Assembly: GCF_044335535.1 (NCBI RefSeq) | Contig: NZ_JBIQVZ010000002.1 | Coordinates: 558,001 to 622,000, forward strand | Direction: 5' to 3' | Length of the DNA: 64,000 nucleotides | Source of the DNA: Mariniflexile sp044335535 | Lineage (GTDB): Bacteria; Bacteroidota; Bacteroidia; Flavobacteriales; Flavobacteriaceae | Shown here: positions 37,168 through 44,047 of the stretch, one piece after another | Layout: the number at the start of each line of letters is the position of its first letter | Position numbering within the stretch: the stretch's first letter is position 1 | Program-made: the position numbers and the translations under genes | The notes under the pieces: model-generated | What the model saw: only the letters and a program-made list of their open reading frames with translations | Told to the model about the DNA's origin: nothing | Database searches by the model: none

Positions 37168-37962
37168 TTAACATCCTTTATTAAATTCCTCCCAATCAAA
37201 ATTTATATCTTTTGGATATTTTTTATTGATATAATCTTTTAAAGTATTTTCTAAAGTCTTTGAGTCAATTCCGTAGATTTCATTTAGCTTTTCATACCCG
37301 CTTTTCCAAAGTTCTTTAAATTTGGTTATTCCATAGTTATCAATTAGAAATTTGCAAATAAAGGCACTTTGAGTATAAGCTATCATATCTGGATTTTCAT
37401 AAAAATCTTCTGATAACTTGTCCATAGAAATTAATTTATTACTCTGAATAAAATATTTATAAATCTCTTCCAATGAGTATTTAGAACAAGTTCCACCAGA
37501 ATAAGTTGCTAAACCCTCATTCATCCATGTAGAAGAATATGGAGGTGTACCCCATTTATACATTGTTATCATATGCATCATTTCGTGTTTTATTGGTGAA
37601 CCTTTGTCTTTAAGCAAAGTGAAGAAAACATCTCTGTCGGGATAAGCCAAACCTTGAGCAGCCATTCCACCATATTTTAGCATTTCTTTTCTTGATTTTA
37701 AAAATTCAATATCCATTTTATTATTGAACTCTGTTTCCCCAATTAGTTTTAAATTTTCCTCAATTGCTTTTTGACATTCTTCAATTGCAAGATTTCTACG
37801 CGGAATTTCAGCTTCAGATGGGAATATGTATGTTATATTGTTTATAGTTTTAGTTTCTGTAACAATTTTGTTCCAAGTTTCATCATTTGTTGTTTTTTTT
37901 TGTGCACTACAACTGTAGAATGATAAAATCAGAAGTAAATAAGTAAGTTTTTTAGTATTCAT
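37168..37962 (-). CDS. Metalloprotease-like lipoprotein (HEMMH, gluzincin type)
   Basis: A 264-residue lipoprotein (SFYSCSAQ, lipobox Cys near 18). It has a zinc-binding HEMMH motif near residue 127 and, 22 residues on, MNEGLATYSGG, whose Glu is the usual third ligand of MA-clan gluzincins. So it is a probable zinc peptidase anchored in a membrane facing the periplasm or outside. No close family is recognised beyond the peptidase MA-like fold. It stands alone between remnants, with hairpins upstream at 38019-38083. It appears intact. Confidence 0.75.
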   Translation of the reverse strand: MNTKKLTYLLLILSFYSCSAQKKTTNDETWNKIVTETKTINNITYIFPSEAEIPRRNLAIEECQKAIEENLKLIGETEFNNKMDIEFLKSRKEMLKYGGMAAQGLAYPDRDVFFTLLKDKGSPIKHEMMHMITMYKWGTPPYSSTWMNEGLATYSGGTCSKYSLEEIYKYFIQSNKLISMDKLSEDFYENPDMIAYTQSAFICKFLIDNYGITKFKELWKSGYEKLNEIYGIDSKTLENTLKDYINKKYPKDINFDWEEFNKGC

Positions 37963-38018
37963 TTTTTAATTAATTATGTATTTGTGGGTTTCGTAATGCA
38001 ATGACCGCTAACTAGTGT

Positions 38019-38083
38019 ATAGGTCTCATAAAAGCAGACCTATCACTCCAATTTCAGGTGAATAGGTCTGACAGCGATCAGAC
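38019..38083. repeat. Two terminator-like hairpins sharing AATAGGTCTG-type sequence
   Basis: First stem ATAGGTCT/AGACCTAT at 38019-38043; second stem GTCTGA/TCAGAC at 38066-38083 followed by TTTATT. Both carry TAGGTCT, suggesting a duplicated or decayed terminator unit. They lie just upstream of the lipoprotein gene. Confidence 0.45.
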
Positions 38084-38212
38084 TTTATTGCTTATCAAAT
38101 ATATTTATTTTTTCTTACAAATCATTAAACAAGCCTTCTATTAATTACAACTTTTTATACTAAAACAACGACCTATACATCTGCTCTACAACAAATTCCT
38201 AACAGCAACCCA

Positions 38213-38235
38213 CAAAAAAAGATGCCCTCGCATCT
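38213..38235 (-). terminator. Intrinsic terminator (minus strand) of a lost gene
   Basis: On the minus strand AGATGC, loop GAGG, GCATCT, then a run of seven T. It directly follows the stop codon of the remnant at 38236-38331. Confidence 0.75.
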
Positions 38236-38331
38236 CTATTTCTTCCTATTCTTCCAACTATCATTTCGCCATTTATATTTATTCTTATAAACATAATCTC
38301 GGATAAACAATCCTATTATACTAGCTACGAC
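38236..38331 (-). pseudogene. C-terminal remnant of a membrane-protein-like gene
   Basis: A 31-codon open stretch reading VVASIIGLFIRDYVYKNK and then YKWRNDSWKNRKK before a stop. An in-frame TAA lies just upstream and there is no start codon. The pattern (hydrophobic helix then basic tail) plus the terminator immediately after the stop indicate a truncated former gene. Family not recognised. Confidence 0.45.
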
Positions 38332-38575
38332 TTAACCTATTATTTCATACCATTCCATTCAACAAAAATAGGATAGTAAATTACTACATTTCTTTAATCA
38401 ACTAATTTTGTTCTAATTAATTAACATTTAGGATTTTATTTAAACTATCTTTACCAATGAGGTGATAAAACATAGTCCTCTGAATATTTGGAAACATACA
38501 AATGTATCCATCACACCTTACCCAAAGCAACTACTACTCCCTCTGATATTAATAATACCTAATTGAATTGTAAAG
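38332..38575. other. Intergenic, nothing recognised
   Basis: About 240 bp of AT-rich sequence between remnants. No reading frame, RNA gene or clear promoter was recognised. Confidence 0.4.
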
Positions 38576-38821
38576 ATGAAAGATAAATCAAGTCATTCTA
38601 AAAGTACGCTTTCGACGGAGGGGAAGCTGCAAAACGCAATTAATGAATTGTCCCTTCAGAATTAAGTCATGAATAATCGGGCGCAAGAGCTAACCCGTGC
38701 AAACAAGCTGCGCCTGTTTGAAAGCAATGAAAAAGCAGCACGATACTCTTATGTGAAGAGGTTTTTAATGAAGCCTTTGGATGTAAATATTCTTAAGGAA
38801 CATATTTATAAAATTGTTTAA
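38576..38821 (+). pseudogene. Remnant of a hybrid histidine kinase / receiver protein
   Basis: One frame of 82 codons with a TAA at 38663-38665. It reads KLQNAINELSLQN, stop, VMNNRAQELTRANKLRLFES, NEKAARYSY, then VKRFLMKPLDVNILKEHIYK. The NRAQELTRANK... repeats are the charged coiled-coil linker seen in flavobacterial PAS/histidine-kinase proteins. FLMKPLDVNILKEHI is the end of a receiver domain (conserved Lys-Pro). The histidine phosphorylation and ATPase parts are missing, so a large internal deletion joined the two ends. It is followed 29 bp later by another broken receiver gene. Confidence 0.7.
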
Positions 38822-38850
38822 ATCCGAACCTGTTAGACAAAATGTAGATC

Positions 38851-39277
38851 ATGGAAGATATTAACGAAATAGTCATCATTGATGACAACAAAATTGATTG
38901 TTTTATTAGTCAAAAAATTTGTTCACTTGCTTTTGAAAGAGCAAGTATAAAAACATTTAGTAGCAGTGTTTTGGCACTAGATTATTTTAAGGAAACTTCT
39001 AAAGTGAAGGGAGTAATTCCTACTAATAATATTGATTTAATCTTGTTGGATATTAATATGCCTGTTATGAACGGTTTTGAGTTTTTAAAAAATTTGGACA
39101 AAACAGACTTTAAAAAAAAAACCAATTGATATTTATTTTCTTTCCTCATCCAATAATGAAAAAGACATTTATGAAGCATTAAGTATTGAGTTTTGTTCTG
39201 GATATTTAATAAAATCTTTAACGAAAGAGAAATTAATTGAGGCTATGACGTTAAAAAATATAAAAGGATCAACTTCA
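38851..39277 (+). pseudogene. Response regulator (receiver domain) broken at a 10-A run
   Basis: Starts MEDINEIVIIDDNKIDCFIS and has the phosphoacceptor block IDLILLDINMPVMNGFEFL (Asp near residue 66). The frame ends early after FKKKTN. Removing one A from the ten-A run at 39112-39121 restores the receiver's second half (KPIDIYFLSSSNNEKDI, later GYLIKSLTKEKLIEAM with the conserved Lys). The restored frame then continues without homology to a stop at 39332-39334. It is probably a pseudogene. A sequencing error or slippage at the run cannot be excluded. Confidence 0.75.
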
Positions 39278-39289
39278 CATATTTTAGCA

Positions 39290-40246
39290 GCCTATCTTGG
39301 AGCTATTCTATTTATAACTTATCTGGAGGTGTAGGACCATCTATAAATTTATCAATCTCTGGTTTAGGATCAGCTGCAGGAATCATACCAAAGCAATATA
39401 TGGCAGTAGGCAGGGTTTTATGGTGGAAGCCATATCTAATGGAATAATTACTTTCAATAATTCTCAACGTTCTTTTCAAACTGAAGATGGAGTAGTTTCA
39501 AATTTCTATAAATAATCAAATACTAAAAAAAGTAATTCACAAGTAGACACAGTAGATAGTTTTATAAGAATTGGTTATGAAGATCCTGAACTGTTTCATA
39601 GGCAACTTTTGTTAGGATTTTTGCATAATAGTGATGCGGATTTAAATTTTAATATGGGTTTTGACGCTACCATGATAGATCCAAGAGAAGATGAAATGTT
39701 TTATATTATTGAAAATGATTTAACAAAAAAATACGTGATTCAAGGTGTTGGAACTTATGACAATATATATGAGTTCCCTATTGGAATAATAATAATAATA
39801 ATAATAATTACTCAACAAGGGAAGCATGTCATTATGTTAGATGCCGTTGAAAATTTTACTGATCCTGTTTATATTAAAGATTCATTATTAAACACGTATT
39901 ACAATTTATCTGAATCTAATTTTAGTCCAAATTTACCTCCAGGAGAGTATTTAGATAGGTTTAGCATTGTTTTTCAAGCTACCGAAACGCTTAACAATAC
40001 TAAAGAGTTTCTTACTAACAACAACATTAGTGCTTACTTCAAAAATGATGCGATACTAATCAAAAATAAAAATCTTATAGGAATTAATCAAGTAACAGTA
40101 TTAATGTATTAGGACAAAAAATAGAGTCTTTAAATAGACTGTCTCATGATGATAACATCATAATCCCTTTTGTACATCAAAAAGGTATGTACATTGTTTT
40201 AATTGAATCTGGACAAAATAAAAAATCTTTTAAAATTATAAATTAA
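39290..40246 (+). pseudogene. Multiply broken C-terminal part of a T9SS-secreted protein
   Basis: Three reading frames must be joined. About 39295-39405 reads SYSIYNLSGGVGPSINLS. From about 39405, FMVEAISNGIITFNNSQRSF continues past a TAA at 39513-39515 to a long stretch (GYEDPELFHRQLLLGFLH, DLTKKYVIQGVGTYDN). After a shift near 40095 it ends NVLGQKIESLNRL, MYIVLIESGQNKKSFKIIN, a type A T9SS sorting domain ending at 40246. A run of eight AAT triplets (39785-39808) inserts extra Ile codons. The N-terminal part is absent. It is a decayed surface-protein gene; the largest surviving frame is 39513-40112. Confidence 0.8.
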
Positions 40247-40269
40247 CCCTATTTAATAATATACTTAAC

Positions 40270-41535
40270 ATGAAAAATTTAAAACTTATTTTAGTAATAT
40301 GTTTCTTAATAAATAGCATTGTTTTTGGACAAGTAGGTATTGGAACTACAACCCCAGACAACTCATCTATGTTAGATATTTATTCCGACAGTAGAGGGTT
40401 ATTAATACCAAGATTAACCACAGTACAAAGAGATGCTATCATACTTCCAGCGACAGGTTTAATGATTTACAACCTTACCTTGAGTGATAGTCAATTAAAT
40501 ACTGGAATTCCTTCAGTACCAAATTGGATAGGTGTCAAAGGACAAGAGGGATCTATGATTGATACTGTCACCGAAGGCGGAATTATTAGTACCACATCTA
40601 CTAGTGATTTGTTGGTGACGGGGATGACAATATCGCCTCCTTCAGGCACTTACTTGGTTTTATTTAATGCCCAGTTGTCTAGCAGTCAAACATTTAGTTC
40701 AGACCAAGGTGTTATTGATGCTGCAAGTTTATATAACCAATTAATGGCATACCCAGGCGGTGTACCACACGTTCTAACTTTTGGTAGTGGAGAGATTTTG
40801 TCTGCAGGTGTCTATGATGTGTCTGGAGCACCATCGATTGCCGGAACACTTACAATGGACGGGGGTGGAGACCCAAATTCGGTGTTTATTATAAGAGGCT
40901 CTGGAGCATTTACTACCGGAGTAGGTACAACTGTTGTACTGACAGGAAATGCAAATCCCAAAAATATATTCTGGGTTTCTAATGTAGCCATGTCAACGGC
41001 AGCTAACACAATAATGAAAGGTACCATGCTTGGTGGTGGAACAGCTGCTGGAGCAGTGTCATTAGGTGCCGATTCGGATCTTGAAGGAAGGCTGTTTACA
41101 AAGTTGGGAGCAGTAACCCTTGGGGCGGGCGTCGTTATTACTGCTTCAACAGGTAGTTCTCCCGTTAATTTAGGAATACTTTCCACATTTGCTATGTGGA
41201 GCTCTTCAGGTGCAGTTTCAGATGTAGCAACTGCCACAACCACTGGAGATGTGGGTACGGCATTAGGAACTTTGACAATGACTGGTACACATGTTGGGGA
41301 AGAATATCCCGCAGGTACAACAAGTAGCCCAAGTACTTCTACTTACAGTATTTATCAAAATGGTTTGGAGGTATCGAATTCAAGCAGAATAATTAATTTG
41401 TCTCACTCAATAGTGTCTCTTCAAGCTATGGTTACAGTAATTGCAGGGGAACCTATTGAAATACGGTGGAAAGTTGATACTGGTGAAGCGACGCTTGACC
41501 ATAGAACCTTATCGTTGATTCGTTCAGGATATTAA
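40270..41535 (+). CDS. Exported ice-binding-like (DUF3494) protein with fibre-head-like N-terminus
   Basis: 421 residues. Signal peptide to VFGQ (21), then VGIGTTTPDNSSMLDI, GLLIPRLTTVQRDAI and PATGLMIYN, the module that opens many Bacteroidota surface fibres. Residues about 125-300 carry a DUF3494 ice-binding-type solenoid (VIDAASLYNQL, AGVYDVSG, GTLTMDGGGDPNSVFIIRG, NIFWVSNVAM, GRLFTKLGAVTLGAGVVI). The segment that usually begins DUF3494 (NLGILSTFAM, GDVGTALG) comes after it at 300-332. A jelly-roll-like tail follows (STYSIYQNGLEV, IEIRWKVDTG). Ice binding, or adhesion to another surface, is inferred. Start ATG at 40270, 23 bp after the T9SS remnant. Confidence 0.8.
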   Translation: MKNLKLILVICFLINSIVFGQVGIGTTTPDNSSMLDIYSDSRGLLIPRLTTVQRDAIILPATGLMIYNLTLSDSQLNTGIPSVPNWIGVKGQEGSMIDTVTEGGIISTTSTSDLLVTGMTISPPSGTYLVLFNAQLSSSQTFSSDQGVIDAASLYNQLMAYPGGVPHVLTFGSGEILSAGVYDVSGAPSIAGTLTMDGGGDPNSVFIIRGSGAFTTGVGTTVVLTGNANPKNIFWVSNVAMSTAANTIMKGTMLGGGTAAGAVSLGADSDLEGRLFTKLGAVTLGAGVVITASTGSSPVNLGILSTFAMWSSSGAVSDVATATTTGDVGTALGTLTMTGTHVGEEYPAGTTSSPSTSTYSIYQNGLEVSNSSRIINLSHSIVSLQAMVTVIAGEPIEIRWKVDTGEATLDHRTLSLIRSGY

Positions 41536-41709
41536 TTGCTTTGATTTTTAAACTAATAGGGGCAGTGATTCACAACAATCTCAACAAGCTTTGACATAAA
41601 AGTCGGCGAATAAATATACAGAGTGTCTATGGTTTCCAAGGTGGTGAAGCTATCACATTTTTTAACTTTAAAATTAAGATTATGAAAACAATAAATACAT
41701 ATGTTTTAA
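41536..41709. other. Intergenic, nothing recognised
   Basis: Sequence between the DUF3494 gene and the next remnant. No gene, repeat or clear terminator was recognised. Confidence 0.4.
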
Positions 41710-41838
41710 GTGCCCCCAAGTACCCCAAAAGTTGAAAGTCTATTGAAAGTTTTTGCAGGAGAGCATAATAGACAGGAATTACTGGAAAATATAGGAAAAC
41801 AACAATTTATCTTCCCTTTTCACCTCGATTCTTTGTGA
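41710..41838 (+). pseudogene. Possible winged-helix tail of a Fic/AlbA-type protein
   Basis: An open stretch without a start reads PPSTPKVESLLKVFAGEHNR and then QELLENIGK. This resembles the C-terminal winged-helix repeats (TPQVxxLL..L.GE..R.EL) of Fic-family and ATP-binding regulator proteins. It is short and degenerate, so I treat it as a low-confidence remnant. Confidence 0.35.
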
Positions 41839-41961
41839 AAAAGGAAAAGTTATATAATAAGTTATCCTGCAATAATGGGTTAAAAAAAACACTAAAAACT
41901 AAACTTAAAGTTTAGATATTTCATGGCTCAAGATAAAAAGGTGTGGAACTTAGGATTTTAT

Positions 41962-42001
41962 AAAAAAAGCCACATGGCACTGTTTGATACCATGTGGCTT
42001 T
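41962..42001 (-). terminator. Intrinsic terminator of the tRNA-Arg gene
   Basis: Stem AAAGCCACATGG (41966-41977) with CCATGTGGCTTT (41990-42001), 12-nt loop. Read on the minus strand it is followed by a T-run (the A-run at 41962-41968). It starts 3 bp after the tRNA 3' end. Confidence 0.9.
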
Positions 42002-42004
42002 ATG

Positions 42005-42078
42005 TGAGCCCTGAAGGATTCGAACCTTCGACCGCCTCCTTAGAAGGGAGGTGCTCTATCCAACTGAGCTAAGAGCCC
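42005..42078 (-). tRNA. tRNA-Arg (anticodon UCU)
   Basis: A 74-nt cloverleaf on the minus strand. Acceptor GGGCTCT pairs with AGGGCTC; D-arm GCTC/GAGC; anticodon stem CCTCC/GGAGG around loop CTTCTAA, giving anticodon TCT; T-arm GAAGG/CCTTC with loop TTCGAAT. The CCA is not encoded. It reads AGA codons. It is flanked by its own promoter (42116-42146) and terminator (41962-42001), so it is a stand-alone unit. It borders the remnant-rich zone, a common situation for island insertion sites, but no second copy of its 3' end was seen here. Confidence 0.97.
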
Positions 42079-42115
42079 TCACACGACAAACAAAATATTT
42101 TTGTTTTCCGGTGTG

Positions 42116-42146
42116 CAAATATAAAATTAACTATATATCTAACAAA
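42116..42146 (-). promoter_or_regulatory. Bacteroidota-type promoter of tRNA-Arg
   Basis: On the minus strand TTTG (42143-42146), a 19-bp spacer, then TATATTTG (42116-42123), matching the -33 TTTG / -7 TAnnTTTG consensus exactly. It lies about 38 bp before the tRNA 5' end. Confidence 0.85.
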
Positions 42147-42217
42147 GATAAAATTGATATTTTTATCTGTCAATTGATTTTGTTTAATTGGAAGGTTATT
42201 ATTTGCTTAAATACCTG

Positions 42218-42266
42218 GAACTCATCTTGACTTTTTTGATTGAAGCGAAAAAGTCAAGACGAGTTC
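42218..42266. repeat. Long inverted repeat upstream of the Crp-type regulator
   Basis: Arms of 19 bp (GAACTCATCTTGACTTTTT at 42218-42236 and AAAAAGTCAAGACGAGTTC at 42248-42266) match except at one position, with an 11-nt loop. A partial copy (GAACTCATCTTAACTTTTTG) follows the permease gene at 43843. It may be a terminator/insulator or a leader element; no clear U-run follows on either strand. Confidence 0.6.
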
Positions 42267-42340
42267 ATATTAAAGATACTAAATTTTTCTTTATTTCAAT
42301 TTTAAGTCAATACCTTTATACTTCTTAAATCATATTAAAA

Positions 42341-42973
42341 ATGATTAATGAATTAAAAGAAAACTATGGTTACCTATTTGAAGACGACCTTTTAATGGAA
42401 ATCAACAGTGTTGGAACTTTTAAAGAAGTACCTGAAGGGTTCCAACTTATAAATATTGGTGAATATATAAAGTCAATGCCCTTATTGGTTAGTGGTGCTA
42501 TAAAAATTTTACGTGAAGATGATAAAGGCGACGAACTATTAATTTACTTTATAGAACGTGGCGATACCTGTGCCATGACCTTATCTTGTTGCATGGGACA
42601 GAAAAAAAGCGAAATTAGAGCCGTCGCAGAAACACCTACAAAACTTGTTATGATTCCTGTTGAAAAAATAAGCGAATGGATGGGAAAATATAAAAGTTGG
42701 CAAAATTTTATTCTTCAAAGTTACCACGATAGAATGACCGAACTTTTAGAAGCTATTGATACTATTGCATTTTTAAAAATGGAACAACGTCTTTTAAAAC
42801 ACTTAAAAGACAAAGCCATGGTAAACCATAATGACGTTGTTCAAGTAACGCATCAACAAATTGCGTTCGATTTGCATACCTCTAGAGTCGTTATTTCTAG
42901 GTTATTAAAAACCTTGGAAAATGAAGGCAAAATTGAACTTCACAGAAACAGCATCAAAATTTTGGATCTTTAG
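42341..42973 (+). CDS. Crp/Fnr-family transcriptional regulator
   Basis: 210 residues. Cyclic-nucleotide-binding-like beta-roll (VPEGFQLINIGEYIKSMPLL, SGAIKILREDDKGDELLIYF) precedes a dimerisation helix and a C-terminal Crp-type HTH (VTHQQIAFDLHTSRVVISRL). Cysteines in CAMTLSCCMGQ (residues about 86-96) could make it redox- or sulfur-sensing (inference). It lies 67 bp before a TauE/SafE permease gene and probably controls it through the palindrome at 42980. Such pairs are common in flavobacteria. Confidence 0.92.
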   Translation: MINELKENYGYLFEDDLLMEINSVGTFKEVPEGFQLINIGEYIKSMPLLVSGAIKILREDDKGDELLIYFIERGDTCAMTLSCCMGQKKSEIRAVAETPTKLVMIPVEKISEWMGKYKSWQNFILQSYHDRMTELLEAIDTIAFLKMEQRLLKHLKDKAMVNHNDVVQVTHQQIAFDLHTSRVVISRLLKTLENEGKIELHRNSIKILDL

Positions 42974-42979
42974 GGCTTT

Positions 42980-43023
42980 GTAACTTATGTTACTTAATGA
43001 ACCTTTTTAGTAGTCTAATTTTG
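42980..43023 (+). promoter_or_regulatory. Crp-type operator and promoter of the TauE/SafE gene
   Basis: Palindrome GTAAC-TTAT-GTTAC at 42980-42993, then TAATTTTG at 43016-43023, matching the -7 TAnnTTTG element. The palindrome centre is about 43 bp before the expected start site. That is where a Crp/Fnr activator sits at class II promoters. No -33 TTTG lies at the usual spacing, as expected for an activated promoter. Confidence 0.65.
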
Positions 43024-43040
43024 TAACGTAAAACATAACT

Positions 43041-43838
43041 ATGGCTATTTTAGATTTATTAGGTTATTTTGGTGCTTTTATAATTGGTATGGTTCTAGGG
43101 CTTATTGGAGGAGGCGGTTCTATACTAACGGTTCCTTTGTTGGTATATCTTTTAGGTTATAACCCAGTGGTAGCAACTGCATATTCGTTATTTATAGTTG
43201 GTACATCATCGGTTGTTGGTGTTATTCATAAGCATCAAAAAAAACTGGTCGATTTTAAAACAGGTCTAACTTTTTCATTTCCATCATTTTTAGCAGTTTT
43301 TATATCAAGACGTTATTTGATTCCAAACATCCCAGACGAAATTTTTAATTTAAATGGATTTGTTTTAACCAATGACATCGCCATCATGGTATTTTTTGCT
43401 ATTGTTATGCTTGTAGTAGCATTTTCGATGATAAAAACAAAAAAGAAAGCAACTGCCGTTTTTGTAAAACAACCTTATTATAAAACTTTTATACAAGGTT
43501 TAGTCATAGGTGTCATTACAGGATTAATTGGTGCCGGGGGTGGCTTTTTATATGTGCCTGCTTTGGTGCTTTGGGCGGGTCTATCAATGAAAAATGCAGT
43601 GGGTACATCATTGGTTATCATATCTATAAATTCGATTATTGGCTTTTTAGGCGATTTATATACACTAAATATAGACTGGTCTTTTCTAATAACATTTTCA
43701 TGCCTAACCATCGCAGGTATTCTATTGGGCGGTTACTTGTCAAAGTTTATATCGAACAAAAAATTAAAAAAAAGTTTTGGCCTTTTCATAATGTTAATGG
43801 CTATTTATATCATTATTAAGGAATTTACCCAAAACTAA
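43041..43838 (+). CDS. TauE/SafE-family membrane permease
   Basis: A 265-residue protein with about eight hydrophobic helices in two related halves. The family signatures are GLIGGGGSILTVPLLVYLLG in the first half and GLIGAGGGFLYVPALVLWAG in the second. The family exports sulfite, sulfoacetate or other small anions. Its preceding Crp-type regulator and palindrome suggest induction by a sulfur or redox signal. ATG at 43041. It stands alone after the regulator; the following 209 bp hold only a partial copy of the 42218 repeat. Confidence 0.88.
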   Translation: MAILDLLGYFGAFIIGMVLGLIGGGGSILTVPLLVYLLGYNPVVATAYSLFIVGTSSVVGVIHKHQKKLVDFKTGLTFSFPSFLAVFISRRYLIPNIPDEIFNLNGFVLTNDIAIMVFFAIVMLVVAFSMIKTKKKATAVFVKQPYYKTFIQGLVIGVITGLIGAGGGFLYVPALVLWAGLSMKNAVGTSLVIISINSIIGFLGDLYTLNIDWSFLITFSCLTIAGILLGGYLSKFISNKKLKKSFGLFIMLMAIYIIIKEFTQN

Positions 43839-44047
43839 AATTGAACTCATCTTAACTTTTTGTTTTTAACCGAAAATGAGATAAAATTTGTATTAATTAT
43901 TATTCAATATAGTCCGATTTTAGTTGACGTATTGACATAACTATTTAAATTTACATCAAAAAACTGGACTTTAGGTTGAACAGCTAAGTTATGTTGCAAT
44001 TCCATTTAGTGACTGATATTATTTACAATCCTAAAGAAAATAGCTTA

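Noticed and set aside
39785..39808. Triplet repeat considered as a CRISPR or other array
   Set aside because: It is a simple AAT run without spacers or conserved direct repeats.
40330..40460. Fibre-head module taken as a phage tail-fibre gene
   Set aside because: The module is common in Bacteroidota exported proteins, and no phage genes are nearby.
40812..41243. Minus-strand open frame of 143 codons in the DUF3494 gene
   Set aside because: Low-complexity Ala/Pro/Val/Thr product mirrored from the repetitive Gly/Thr-rich sense gene; no sign of independent coding.
42218..42266. Inverted repeat considered as an intrinsic terminator
   Set aside because: No U-run follows the stem on either strand, and it lies upstream of both the tRNA and the crp-type gene, not after a gene.
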